Origin: Qaidamihabitans albus | GTDB taxonomy: Bacteria; Actinomycetota; Actinomycetes; Mycobacteriales; Pseudonocardiaceae | Reading direction: 5' to 3' | DNA: 41,815 bases | Assembly: GCF_016464705.1 (NCBI RefSeq) | Contig: NZ_JAEHOB010000001.1 | Coordinates: forward strand, 597,214 to 639,028 | Shown here: positions 25,737-33,679 of the stretch, piece by piece | How positions within the stretch are numbered: the stretch's first letter is position 1 | How the letters are laid out: each line of letters opens with the position of its first letter | Notes under the pieces: generated by a model | What the model was told of the DNA's origin: nothing | The model's input: only the letters and a program-made list of their open reading frames with translations | The model's database searches: none | Translations under genes and position numbers: made by a program

Positions 25737-26927
25737 ATGGTGGAAGTCCACGACGGCCTGCCGAAGGACGGATTCGCGGTGCCGTTGCGGCTGCACAACG
25801 TCCTCCTCGCGCTGGCGGGTCGGCTCGACGACACCGCACTGTCGGCGGCGAGGGAGCTCGTCGCCCGCTCGCACCTCGACGACGCGATCGAGCTGGCCAC
25901 CGGCGCCCTGATCGCGGGCCGGATCATGGTCCGTCCCGCGGAGCAGCGTGAGATCGCCCTCGTACTGGAGATGAGCCGCTCGGACGCGACGCTGGCCGAC
26001 CACCTCACCGTCGGTGAGGCCGTTCAGGGCTACGCACACCGCTTCAGCAGGGAGAACGAGCCGGAGCGGGGCGTCGCCGAGGCGCTCGACCGCACCCTGC
26101 AGGTGCTGCCGGACCTGCGCTCCGTGCACGCGGTCTGGCGCAACACCCCGGCCGGCAGCGTGCCGGGACCGTTGCCGCAGCGCGTGATCCTCGTCGAGAT
26201 CGGCCCCGAGGGGCATCCGCCCGCGGTCGCGTTCCGGGTCGACACCGCGCTGCGGCGCGCGGGAATCCGTGCTGTCGTCGAGGTCACCGGCCCCGGTGCC
26301 GAGCGGACGGAGTACCACGAGGCCGGGCTCGCGGCGGCGACGCCCGTATGGCTCGCCTCGGCGCAGCCGTCCGGCGGTGGCCAGTCCGCGCACGCGCTGC
26401 GGGCCAACAACGGCGCGTCCGGACCGCCGCACGCTGTGGCGGAGGCGCCCCGGGAACCGGCGCACGCGATCGAGAACGACACCGAAGACACCGGCGACAC
26501 CGGCGACACCGGCGACACCGCTGCCACTGGTGCCACTGACGCCGCCGGACCATGGCCCGCGCCGGAGGCGCCGGTCGTGGCGGCCGTCGAGGCGCCGTCC
26601 GGCGAGAGCGAGGCCGAGCACGAGAACCGCACCGCCAGCACCACGGAGATGAGCTCCGAGGAGGTCGCGCAACTGCGGATGGCGCTCGCGGAGGACCCGG
26701 AGAAGGGGCGGGCGATCGCCAGCGCCAAGCTCCGGCCGGACGAGGTCGTCGACCTGCCCGAGCTGGACCTCGATGATCCGCAGCTGTCCGAGCGGGACCG
26801 GCAGCTCCTGCGCGAGCTGCACGCCGAGCTCGCCGAGCGCGAGCGTGCGGAGGCCGCGAAGATCCGGATGAATGGCACCGGTCGCGGTGGCGACCAGCGC
26901 TGGGCGGACGGCTTCTCCGGCGCTTGA
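25737..26927 (+). CDS. Unrecognised protein P2 of a paralogous pair, with acidic repeat linker
   Basis: The 396-residue protein has an N-terminal half (about 15-215) with the same two modules as P1. A disordered linker (about 225-290) contains [11 protein letters not shown] repeats. A charged helical C-terminal region (about 295-375) is rich in Glu, Arg and Leu with [19 protein letters not shown] and may form a coiled coil. There is no signal peptide or membrane segment. GGAGGGAG lies 6 nt before ATG 25737. The gene follows P1 by 36 bp in the same direction and is separated from the next gene by its own leaderless promoter. The function is unknown, and a scaffold or regulator is only a guess. 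Confidence 0.8.
   Translation: MVEVHDGLPKDGFAVPLRLHNVLLALAGRLDDTALSAARELVARSHLDDAIELATGALIAGRIMVRPAEQREIALVLEMSRSDATLADHLTVGEAVQGYAHRFSRENEPERGVAEALDRTLQVLPDLRSVHAVWRNTPAGSVPGPLPQRVILVEIGPEGHPPAVAFRVDTALRRAGIRAVVEVTGPGAERTEYHEAGLAAATPVWLASAQPSGGGQSAHALRANNGASGPPHAVAEAPREPAHAIENDTEDTGDTGDTGDTAATGATDAAGPWPAPEAPVVAAVEAPSGESEAEHENRTASTTEMSSEEVAQLRMALAEDPEKGRAIASAKLRPDEVVDLPELDLDDPQLSERDRQLLRELHAELAERERAEAAKIRMNGTGRGGDQRWADGFSGA
26478..26521 (+). repeat. Tandem GACACCGGC repeats in P2 linker
   Basis: Four to five 9-bp units (one variant GACACCGAA) encode the DTE/DTG triplets. Such short perfect repeats can change copy number by slippage and would lengthen or shorten the linker in frame. Confidence 0.8.
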
Positions 26928-26966
26928 TGGCCACGCGCAACGGGGCCACTCGGTATGTTGCGGGAC

Positions 26967-27770
26967 GTGCCACTGAGTTTTCACGTGCCGAAGACGTCCC
27001 TGTTGTCGATGCCCACCGCGCCACCCGAGCGGCCGGCCACCCCGAAGGACGCGGCGACCGTCCTGCTGTTGCGGGATGCCGCCGAGGGGGTGGAGGTGTT
27101 CCTCCAGCGCCGGGTCGCGGGGATGGCCTTCGCCGGGGGCATGACCGTCTTCCCCGGTGGCGGTGTCGACGAGCGCGACGCCGATGCGTCGCTGAGCTGG
27201 GTGGGCCCGCCCGCGGCGCGGTGGGCGGAGTGGTTCTCCTGTTCCGAGTCGCTGGCCCGGGCGCTCGTGTGCGCGGCCGTGCGCGAGACCTTCGAGGAGT
27301 CCGGGGTGCTGCTGGCCGGGACCCGGGCGGGCGTGGTCACCGACACCACGCCCTACGCCGGGGCCCGCGCGGCGCTGGTGTCCAGGGAGCTGTCCCTCGC
27401 CGGCTTCCTCGCCGAGGCCGGCCTGACGCTGCGCGCCGATCTGCTGCGACCGTGGGCGAACTGGGTGACACCCGAGCAGGAGCCGCGCCGCTACGACGCC
27501 CGTTTCTTCGCCGCGGCGCTGCCTGCGGGCCAGCGCGCCGACGGCGCGACGACCGAGGCCGAGTCGTCCGGCTGGCGGCGCCCCGCGGACGCGATCGAGG
27601 ACGCCGCGGCCGGGCACAGCATGCTGATGCCGCCGACGTGGTACTCGCTGACCGAACTCGACCGCTGCGCCTCGGTCGCCGAGGTACTGGCCACGCGGCG
27701 CCAGGTGCCGAAGGTCACACCGCGGCTCGTGGTGGACGGTGAGCGGGTTCGGGTGGAGGTGGACCTGTGA
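26967..27770 (+). CDS. NUDIX hydrolase family protein
   Basis: The 267-residue NUDIX-type protein shows the NUDIX region from [12 protein letters not shown] to [13 protein letters not shown], in which the box is split by an insertion of about 35 residues that includes SLSWVGPP. This is typical of the NUDT19-like actinobacterial group acting on CoA or acyl-CoA. The REx2EExGx core residues are [12 protein letters not shown] 26967 is chosen from TATGTT 7 nt upstream. The start at 26955 overlaps that box. The last bases overlap the next gene start (GTGA). Confidence 0.85.
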   Translation: MPLSFHVPKTSLLSMPTAPPERPATPKDAATVLLLRDAAEGVEVFLQRRVAGMAFAGGMTVFPGGGVDERDADASLSWVGPPAARWAEWFSCSESLARALVCAAVRETFEESGVLLAGTRAGVVTDTTPYAGARAALVSRELSLAGFLAEAGLTLRADLLRPWANWVTPEQEPRRYDARFFAAALPAGQRADGATTEAESSGWRRPADAIEDAAAGHSMLMPPTWYSLTELDRCASVAEVLATRRQVPKVTPRLVVDGERVRVEVDL

Positions 27771-28543
27771 CCCATCCCGCTTACGGCGAGCTGCGCGAGG
27801 TCTCCGCGGCCGCGTCCGTCCTGCTGGAGCACAACCCCTCGGTGATGACGCTGGAGGGCACCAACACATGGGTGCTCGGAGCGCCCGGCGCGCGCGGCCG
27901 GATCGTGGTCGATCCGGGGTACCGGGACCTGGACCATCTCGGGCGGCTCACCGGGGTGGGCGAGGTGGAGCTGGTCCTGCTCACCCACCGCCATCCGGAT
28001 CACGCCGAGGGCGCGCCGTGGCTGGCCGAGCGCACCGGTGCGCCGGTGCGCGCCTTCGATCCCGGGCTGTGCCTCGGCGGTGCGGCGCTGGGCCACGACG
28101 ACGTGATCTCCGCTGCCGGGCTGGACCTCCGAGTGCTGCACACTGCCGGGCACACGGATGACTCGGTGAGCCTGTGGTTCGACCACGGCGGCCGCACGCA
28201 CGTGCTCACCGGGGACACGGTGCTCGGCCGTGGCACCACGGTCCTCGACGACCTCGGCGACTACCTCGGCTCGCTGCGGACGTTGCGGCAGCTGCCGGCG
28301 GGTTCGCTCGGCCTGCCGGGGCACGGGCCGGAGCTCACCGATCTGGCCGAGACCGCGCGGCAGTACTCCGAGCACAGGGAGCAGCGGCTGGAGCAGGTTC
28401 GCGCCGCGCTGCGGCGGCTCGGGCCGGACGCGACCCCGCGGCAGGTGGTCGAGCTGGTCTACGCCGATGTCGACCGGTCACTGTGGGCGCCTGCCGAGGC
28501 GAGCGTCGTTGCCCAGCTGGAGTACCTGCGGTCACGGGGCTAG
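27767..28543 (+). CDS. Metallo-beta-lactamase fold hydrolase (Rv3677c-like)
   Basis: The 258-residue MBL-fold protein has the metal motif HRHPDH, further ligands in [10 protein letters not shown] and LTGDTVLG, and GHGPEL near the end. The layout matches LACTB2-like hydrolases, some of which act on RNA. The true substrate is open. In M. tuberculosis the orthologue lies between the RidA gene and crp. Here it is translationally coupled to the NUDIX gene by a GTGA overlap. Its stop codon shares a CTAG with the converging MFS gene. Confidence 0.9.
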   Translation: MTHPAYGELREVSAAASVLLEHNPSVMTLEGTNTWVLGAPGARGRIVVDPGYRDLDHLGRLTGVGEVELVLLTHRHPDHAEGAPWLAERTGAPVRAFDPGLCLGGAALGHDDVISAAGLDLRVLHTAGHTDDSVSLWFDHGGRTHVLTGDTVLGRGTTVLDDLGDYLGSLRTLRQLPAGSLGLPGHGPELTDLAETARQYSEHREQRLEQVRAALRRLGPDATPRQVVELVYADVDRSLWAPAEASVVAQLEYLRSRG

Positions 28544-29808
28544 CGCTGCCCGGCCGCGGTCACCCTCGCGCCGGTCCCGGTGGCGTCGGGCGCGGGCCGG
28601 ATGGTGCCGCGGAGTAGCCACACGGCGGCCGCGAGCACGGTCGCGCACGCACCGGCGACCAGGAACGCCGTCGCAGGCCCGCTGTGCTCGACCAGGTAGC
28701 CGCTCACCGACTGGCCGCAGGCGAGACCGAAGGTGATCGCCGTGAGCACCCACCCGAACGCCTCGGCGGCGGTGCCCTTCGGGGCGACGATCTCGATCGC
28801 GGCCGAGTGGGTGGCCGACTGCGGCGTGATGAGCGCTCCGGCGGCGAGCATGGCCGCGCCGAGTACCCACAGCGTCGACGGCAGCGCGAGCAGGGCCACC
28901 AGGCCGCCGAACGCGACGAGCAGGGCGGGCAGCCGCAGGCCCATCGGGCGGGGCCACGGGCGCAGGCTGTAGGCCACGCCGAAGCCCACCGAGCTGACCG
29001 ACCACAGCGACAGCAGCAGGCCACCGACCGCGAGGTGGCCCGCCTCGGCCGCCGCCGCGGGCACGGCCACCTCCACGAAGCCGATCACCATGCCGAACCC
29101 GAGTGCGGCCAGTGCCAGCGTCCGCATCCCCGGGTTGGCGAGAGCGCCGAGCAGGCGCCTGTGTGCCGCCGGGGCGGGACCCCAGGCACGGACGGCAGGG
29201 CTCAGCGCGAACAGCGCCGACCCGGTGACCATGCACGCCGCCCCGAGAACCACCCCGGTGCCCGGCCACGGGGTCGTGATCAGCAACCCGGCGAGACCCG
29301 GCCCCAGGATGAAGAACGTCTCCATGCTGATCGCCTCGTAGGAGAACGCGGCGTTGCGGGCGGGGCCGGGCGGCAGCAGCCTGCTCCACAGCGCGCGCGA
29401 CGCCGAGCCGGTCATCGGCTCGCTCAGGCCGATGCCGGCCGCGAGCGGCACGAGCAGCGCCGTCGGCGCGTGCATCTCGATGGCGGTCACGAGTGCCGCG
29501 ATCAGTGCGGCGAAGATCGCCGACACCGTCAGCAGTGGCCGGGTGGGGCCGAAGCGGTCGATCAGCCTGCCCTGGAGCACGGAGCCGAAGGACACCCCGG
29601 CGAGCGTGCTGGCCGACACCACGCCCGCGGTCGCGAACGAGCCGGTCTCGCGCTGCACGAAGAGCAGCACCGACATCCCGATCATCGCGATGGGCAGCCG
29701 GGCGAGCAGCGAGGCCACGACCGGGCGGCGCGACCCGGGCGTGTTCAGCGCGGCACGGTAGCCGGCCAGGCTCGCGCGGCCGTGGAACTCGGACTCAGAC
29801 TGGGACAC
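28540..29808 (-). CDS. MFS transporter (paralogue of 6065-7276)
   Basis: The 422-residue polytopic membrane protein has about 12 transmembrane segments, the loop GRLIDRFGPTRPLL and the central AFSYEAISMETFFILGP, closely parallel to the first MFS protein of this window. It is probably an exporter of unknown substrate. The GTG start is preceded by repeated GTACCA half-sites that may bind a regulator. It is not present at this place in mycobacteria. Its stop overlaps the MBL gene stop at CTAG. Confidence 0.85.
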   Translation of the reverse strand: MSQSESEFHGRASLAGYRAALNTPGSRRPVVASLLARLPIAMIGMSVLLFVQRETGSFATAGVVSASTLAGVSFGSVLQGRLIDRFGPTRPLLTVSAIFAALIAALVTAIEMHAPTALLVPLAAGIGLSEPMTGSASRALWSRLLPPGPARNAAFSYEAISMETFFILGPGLAGLLITTPWPGTGVVLGAACMVTGSALFALSPAVRAWGPAPAAHRRLLGALANPGMRTLALAALGFGMVIGFVEVAVPAAAAEAGHLAVGGLLLSLWSVSSVGFGVAYSLRPWPRPMGLRLPALLVAFGGLVALLALPSTLWVLGAAMLAAGALITPQSATHSAAIEIVAPKGTAAEAFGWVLTAITFGLACGQSVSGYLVEHSGPATAFLVAGACATVLAAAVWLLRGTIRPAPDATGTGARVTAAGQR

Positions 29809-29810
29809 GC

Positions 29811-29847
29811 GTACCAGTATGCCTGAGTGTGGTACGTGAGTACCAGT
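29811..29847. promoter_or_regulatory. Repeated GTACCA half-sites upstream of the MFS gene
   Basis: GTACCAGT occurs at 29811-29818 and again at 29840-29847. The second copy is part of a perfect inverted repeat, TGGTAC-GTGA-GTACCA (29830-29845). The cluster begins 3 bp upstream of the MFS start codon and would suit a dimeric repressor. Confidence 0.45.
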
Positions 29848-30027
29848 TATTTTCGGTGACTGCTATGCCCACGGACGAGGTGTGGAATGCGCCCAACTGG
29901 GTACTTCTATCTCGGTTCTGTAACGGAGTGCGGGAATCGGGCAACAATCTGGATCGTTAGGCGTCTTGAAGGGTGAACGGCCTTGAGTTTGGGGGTAGGG
30001 GCCGTGGGATGGTTGAAGTAACAGACT
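29848..30027. other. Gap before the hairpin array, with a weak 31-codon ORF
   Basis: No gene is firmly supported. A plus-strand ORF from ATG 29865 to TAG 29960 would encode a 31-residue peptide starting MPTDEVWNAPNW. It has poor third-position GC and no clear ribosome binding site. The rest is G-rich on the plus strand, with a weak possible promoter (GTGAAC, 17 nt, TAGGGG) near 29972-30000. Confidence 0.3.
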
Positions 30028-30145
30028 CCCTCCGGGAATCGGGTCGGGGCCTAATCCGGAGGGCGGGGAGCGCGGACTGTCGGGGGATGGTCCGCGCAAC
30101 GGCAAGGGGCCGGTGCGCCACGTCGGGGGTGGCGCCCGGCCCCTT
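30028..30145. ncRNA. Array of three hairpins with GTCGGGG loops (candidate structured RNA)
   Basis: Three consecutive hairpins lie downstream of crp. H1 is 30028-30063, stem CCCTCCGG/CCGGAGGG. H2 is 30070-30097, stem GCGCGGAC/GTCCGCGC. H3 is 30104-30145, 10-bp stem AAGGGGCCGG/CCGGCCCCTT plus an inner 6-bp GCGCCA/TGGCGC. Each loop contains GTCGGGG (CCCCGAC on the minus strand). H3 followed by TTGTCATGTCTT would terminate a plus-strand transcript. On the minus strand the array would form the crp 3' UTR with C-rich loops, reminiscent of 6C-type actinobacterial RNAs. The strand of expression is not determined. Confidence 0.5.
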
Positions 30146-30160
30146 GTCATGTCTTGAGGG

Positions 30161-30183
30161 TCCTGAGAGTCGTCCTGAGAGTC
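30161..30183. repeat. Two direct copies of TCCTGAGAGTC
   Basis: An 11-bp sequence is repeated with a 12-bp period between hairpin H3 and the crp stop codon. The role is unknown. Confidence 0.6.
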
Positions 30184-30204
30184 ACTGCCGCGGCAGCGAC
30201 CGGA

Positions 30205-30879
30205 TCAGCGGGCCCGGCGGGCGAGCCGCTCCGGGTCCAGGATCAGCACGCTCTTGCCTTCGAGCCGCAGCCAGCCGCGGTGTGCGAAGTCGGCGAGCGC
30301 CTTGTTCACCGTCTCCCGCGAGGCGCCGACGTACTGCGCGATCTCCTCCTGCGTCAGGTCGTGGGTGACCCGCAGCAGCCCGGCCTCCTGGCTGCCGAAG
30401 CGCTGGGCAAGCTGCAGCAGGGCCCTCGCCACGCGTCCCGGAACGTCGGTGAAGATCAGCTCGGCGACCATGTTGTTCGTGCGGCGCAGGCGGCGAGCCA
30501 CCACGCGCAGCAACTGCTCGGCGATCTCCGGCCGGGTGGAGATCCACTGCCGCAGCGCCGGGCGGTCCATCGTCACGGCGCTGACCTCGGTCACCGTCGT
30601 CGCCGTGGACGTGCGCGGTCCCGGGTCGAAGATCGAGAGCTCGCCGAACATGTCCGAGGGGCCCATGATCTGGAACAGGTTCTCCCGGCCGTCCGCGGAC
30701 TTGCGCCCGATCTTCACCTTGCCCGCCTTGATGATGTAGAGCTTGTCACCCGGCTCGCCCTCGTTGAAGATCACGTGGCCCCGTGGAAACTCCACAGTCT
30801 CCAAGGTCTGCGCGAGCGCCTCAGCCGCTGCCGGTTCCACACCCTGGAAAATGCCCGCGCGGGCCAGGGTCTCGTCCAC
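30205..30879 (-). CDS. crp: Crp/Fnr family cAMP receptor-type regulator
   Basis: The 224-residue protein has an N-terminal cyclic nucleotide-binding domain with the phosphate cassette [18 protein letters not shown], and a C-terminal winged HTH with [21 protein letters not shown]. It is very similar in length and sequence to M. tuberculosis Rv3676 and corynebacterial GlxR, global regulators of carbon use, resuscitation and dormancy. GTG 30879 ([16 protein letters not shown]) is chosen over the ATG at 30939. AAGGAGG lies 6 nt upstream, and it matches the mycobacterial N-terminus. Confidence 0.97.
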   Translation of the reverse strand: MDETLARAGIFQGVEPAAAEALAQTLETVEFPRGHVIFNEGEPGDKLYIIKAGKVKIGRKSADGRENLFQIMGPSDMFGELSIFDPGPRTSTATTVTEVSAVTMDRPALRQWISTRPEIAEQLLRVVARRLRRTNNMVAELIFTDVPGRVARALLQLAQRFGSQEAGLLRVTHDLTQEEIAQYVGASRETVNKALADFAHRGWLRLEGKSVLILDPERLARRAR

Positions 30880-31163
30880 CTCGTGCCTCCTTCGAGAAGC
30901 GACCGCGGTCCTCGGGCAGAGGAACGTGTCGCCGATCACTACGTGCAGTGTAGGGCGTGCCCCAAAGATCGCTCCGTGGCTCGCCGCAGTAGTGCCGATG
31001 TGCCCCGCGTGGGTGACATTCGCCGGCTCCTGTCCGCGTTCGCCCTGATACTGCCCGTTAGAGCGTCACCAGGAGTGATCTCGTCCGACCGAACAGCCTA
31101 ACCTGTGCGATTCGCGGCGCGCCGCCGGACGTGCGTAGCGGGCAGGCGGCGCCGGATGCGTGA
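30880..31163 (-). promoter_or_regulatory. crp upstream region
   Basis: This 284-bp stretch holds a candidate crp -10 box TACACT (minus, 30947-30952), about 70 nt upstream of the start. No exact TGTGA-N6-TCACA autoregulatory site was found. No gene is apparent between crp and the small membrane protein. Confidence 0.35.
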
Positions 31164-31415
31164 CTAGCCGCGCACCCGGCGTGGCCGCAGCTTGGTCGCC
31201 CTGCCCCCGAGCCTGCGCAGCCGGAACAGCTCGAGCGCGCGGCCGATGCCGTGCCCGTATAGCGCTCTGACCTCGTTGGGTCGCGCCTGCTCGAGGAACT
31301 CCTCGACCTCTTCCCCGCGCACGGCGACGTTGCGCAGACGGCTCTCGACCCGTTCCATGAACAGAGCGAAGAGCATGACCACGAGCGGGACCGCGATAAC
31401 GAACCAGACTGTCAT
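31164..31415 (-). CDS. Small membrane protein (Rv3675-like position)
   Basis: The 83-residue protein has one N-terminal transmembrane helix (about residues 3-20). A cytoplasmic tail with ESRLRNVAVRGEEVEEFLEQARPNEVRALYGHG ends in a basic stretch. ATG 31415 is chosen because a GAGGCGG site precedes it. The longer reading frame to 31574 is arginine-rich noise. In M. tuberculosis a small membrane protein gene occupies the same place between crp and nth. The function is unknown. Confidence 0.72.
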   Translation of the reverse strand: MTVWFVIAVPLVVMLFALFMERVESRLRNVAVRGEEVEEFLEQARPNEVRALYGHGIGRALELFRLRRLGGRATKLRPRRVRG

Positions 31416-31575
31416 TTCCGCCTCGATGACGATGCGGCGGCCGGACCGGACGCCGGTGCGTTCGGAACCGACCGCATGGATTCCAGCTCCTTGTTCCTGG
31501 CGGCTTGATCTCCGCGCCACGATGTGGTGGCCCGACCTTAGCGAAGCACCTGCCCTCACGGTCGGAGGGCGCACG

Positions 31576-31581
31576 TAGGCT
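31576..31581 (+). promoter_or_regulatory. -10 box of the nth operon
   Basis: TAGGCT ends 6 nt before GTG 31588 and no Shine-Dalgarno precedes the start, so the nth operon mRNA is probably leaderless. Confidence 0.5.
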
Positions 31582-31587
31582 AGCGAG

Positions 31588-32364
31588 GTGTCGTCAGCCG
31601 TCGGTAATGCCCCCCGGAAGGGGCGCTCGTTCGCTGAAGAGAGCCGGTTGTCGTTGGTGAGACGCGCTCGCCGGATGAAGCGTTGCCTCGACGAGGCTTA
31701 TCCAAACGCCCATTGCGAGCTGGACTTCACCAATCCACTCGAACTGCTGGTGGCCGTCATCCTGTCCGCTCAGTGCACCGACCAGCGGGTCAACGAGGTC
31801 ACCCCGGCGCTGTTCGCCCGCTATCCCACCGCCGCCGACTACGCCGGTGCCGACCGGGTCGAGCTGGAGGAGATGATCCGGCCGACCGGCTTCTACCGGA
31901 ACAAGGCCACCTCGCTGATCGGACTCGGCGGGGCGCTCGTCGAGCGGCACGGTGGCGAGGTTCCCGGTAAGCAGGCTCAGCTGGTCAAGCTGCCAGGCGT
32001 GGGCCGCAAGACGGCCAACGTGGTGCTCGGTGAGGCCTTCGGCGTGCCGGGGATCACCGTGGACACCCACTTCGGCAGGCTGGTCCGCCGCTGGGGCTGG
32101 ACGACGGAGGAGGATCCCGTCAAGGTCGAGCACGAGATCGGCGAACTGATCCCGCGCAAGGACTGGACGATGCTCTCGCACCGCGTGATCTTCCACGGCA
32201 GGCGGATCTGCCACGCCCGCAAACCCGCCTGCGGCGCCTGCCCGCTCGCTCGCGACTGCCCCGCCTACGGGGCCGGCCCGACCGAGTTCGCCGTGGCCGC
32301 CAAGCTCGTGAAGGGCCCGGAGCGGGAACACCTGCTGTCAATGGCCGAGGCAGCGGCGCCTTGA
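31588..32364 (+). CDS. nth: Endonuclease III
   Basis: The 258-residue base-excision repair glycosylase/AP lyase removes oxidised pyrimidines. The HhH motif [13 protein letters not shown] contains catalytic K141, and the catalytic aspartate is D159 in VDTHFGR. The [4Fe-4S] cluster cysteines are C208, C215, C218 and C224 (C-x6-C-x2-C-x5-C). First gene of an operon nth - thioredoxin-like - NUDIX - marP with overlapping starts, exactly as Rv3674c-Rv3671c in M. tuberculosis. Confidence 0.97.
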   Translation: MSSAVGNAPRKGRSFAEESRLSLVRRARRMKRCLDEAYPNAHCELDFTNPLELLVAVILSAQCTDQRVNEVTPALFARYPTAADYAGADRVELEEMIRPTGFYRNKATSLIGLGGALVERHGGEVPGKQAQLVKLPGVGRKTANVVLGEAFGVPGITVDTHFGRLVRRWGWTTEEDPVKVEHEIGELIPRKDWTMLSHRVIFHGRRICHARKPACGACPLARDCPAYGAGPTEFAVAAKLVKGPEREHLLSMAEAAAP

Positions 32365-32963
32365 CCGCTCCGGTGAAGTGGGCGCTCGCGGTCGGGGCGC
32401 TCGTACTGGCGGCGCTGGTGGCCTTTCTGCCGCGCGGCGACGAGCCCCCGGCCGGTCAGGGCGAGGACCTCGGCCCGGCACGTGCCGAGGCCGCACTCGA
32501 ACCGTGTCCGGCAGGCGGCTCCGGGACCGTGGCCGAGCTCGCCGGGGTCACGGCGCGCTGCCTCGGCGACGGCTCCACGGTCGACCTCGGTGCCGCCCTC
32601 GCCGGTGAGCCGACGTTGATCAACGTGTGGGCGACCTGGTGCCAGCCGTGCCGCGAGGAGCTGCCCGTGCTCGCGGAGTACGCCGCCGGGCCCGATGCGG
32701 TGCGCGTGCTCACGGTTCAGGTCGCCAGCGACGCCGGCGACGGCCTCGCGCTGCTGGCCGAGCTCGGCGTGCGCCTGCCGACGGTGCACGACGGTGATGG
32801 CGAGAGCGGCCCGGTGCGCTCGGCGCTGAAGGTGCCCCGGGCGCTGCCCGCGTCCTACCTGGTCACCGCGGAGGGCGCCGTCCGGTTCGTGGACAGCCCA
32901 CGGCTGTTCTCCTCGGTCGAGCAGGTCCGGCAGGCCGTCGCGAGCCGGGGAGCCGTGCCGTGA
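32361..32963 (+). CDS. Membrane-anchored thioredoxin-like protein (Rv3673c-like)
   Basis: The 200-residue TlpA/ResA-type protein has an N-terminal membrane anchor (about 6-23) and an extracytoplasmic thioredoxin fold with the active site WCQPC at residues 93-97 and a cis-proline region in LPASYLV. Two further cysteines (C49, C67) lie between anchor and fold. It probably reduces or rearranges disulfides outside the membrane. The downstream protease MarP has a conserved extracytoplasmic cysteine pair and is an attractive client, which is inference. TTG start, overlapping the nth stop as TTGA. Confidence 0.9.
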   Translation: MTAPVKWALAVGALVLAALVAFLPRGDEPPAGQGEDLGPARAEAALEPCPAGGSGTVAELAGVTARCLGDGSTVDLGAALAGEPTLINVWATWCQPCREELPVLAEYAAGPDAVRVLTVQVASDAGDGLALLAELGVRLPTVHDGDGESGPVRSALKVPRALPASYLVTAEGAVRFVDSPRLFSSVEQVRQAVASRGAVP

Positions 32964-33670
32964 CCGGACCGCTCGTGCATCCGGGCGACTCGCCCGAGTG
33001 GCTGCGCGCGCTCGTCGAGATCAGCGGTGAGCTGGACGCGAGGACGTTCACCCGGTTCGCCCCTCCGTCCGGCACGCCGACCCGCGCCGCCTCGGTGCTC
33101 GTCCTCTTCGGGGAGCACGCGGAGCACCGGCCGGACGTTCTGCTGCTGCGGCGTGCGGAAACCCTCGGCTCGCACGCGGGCCAGGTCGCCTTCCCCGGCG
33201 GGGGCGCGGAGGCCGGGGACGACGGCCCGGTGGACACCGCGCTGCGGGAGGCCGAGGAGGAGACCGGGGTCGATCGATCCGGGGTGCGCCCGGTCGCGGT
33301 ACTGCCCGAGCTGTACGTGCCGGTGTCCGGATTCGCGGTCACGCCCGTGCTCGCTCACTGGCAGGAGCCGTCGCCGGTCGGCCCGGTGGACCCGGCGGAG
33401 ACGGCCGCCGTCGCCCGCGTGCCGGTCGACGCCCTCGCCGATCCGGCCAACCGGTTCCAGGTGCGCCGGCCCGGTGGGGGATGGAAGGGCCCCGCGTTCG
33501 AGGTCGAGGGCCTCTTTGTGTGGGGGTTCACGGCGGGCCTGCTCTCGGTGCTGCTCAACCTCGCCGGCTGGGAGCGGGAATGGGATCACACGGATGTACG
33601 TGATCTTGACGTAGCGTTGGCCGAACATGAAGCCCGGACCCGCCGGCGGAGTGGGCGCAGCGCGAGCTAG
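32960..33670 (+). CDS. NUDIX hydrolase, CoA pyrophosphatase type (Rv3672c-like)
   Basis: The 236-residue protein has a split NUDIX box GGGAEAGDDGPVDTALREAEEETGV and the upstream LRRAETLGSHAGQVAFPGG that marks the CoA diphosphatase (NudL/PCD1) group. These hydrolyse CoA or its oxidised derivatives to 4'-phosphopantetheine and 3',5'-ADP. GTG start overlapping the previous stop (GTGA). Its stop lies 9 bp before the marP start. Confidence 0.9.
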   Translation: MTGPLVHPGDSPEWLRALVEISGELDARTFTRFAPPSGTPTRAASVLVLFGEHAEHRPDVLLLRRAETLGSHAGQVAFPGGGAEAGDDGPVDTALREAEEETGVDRSGVRPVAVLPELYVPVSGFAVTPVLAHWQEPSPVGPVDPAETAAVARVPVDALADPANRFQVRRPGGGWKGPAFEVEGLFVWGFTAGLLSVLLNLAGWEREWDHTDVRDLDVALAEHEARTRRRSGRSAS

Positions 33671-33679
33671 GGAGAGAAG

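Noticed and set aside
26478-26521. CRISPR-like array
   Set aside because: 9-bp units without spacers inside a coding sequence; it is a protein repeat.
25068-26927. Toxin-antitoxin or phage-defence module
   Set aside because: The pair lies within a housekeeping block, shows no nuclease, kinase or DNA-binding motif, and the proteins are large paralogues; no evidence beyond pairing.
29865-29960. 31-residue peptide gene between the MFS gene and the hairpin array
   Set aside because: No ribosome binding site and no third-position GC bias; kept only as a remark on the gap.
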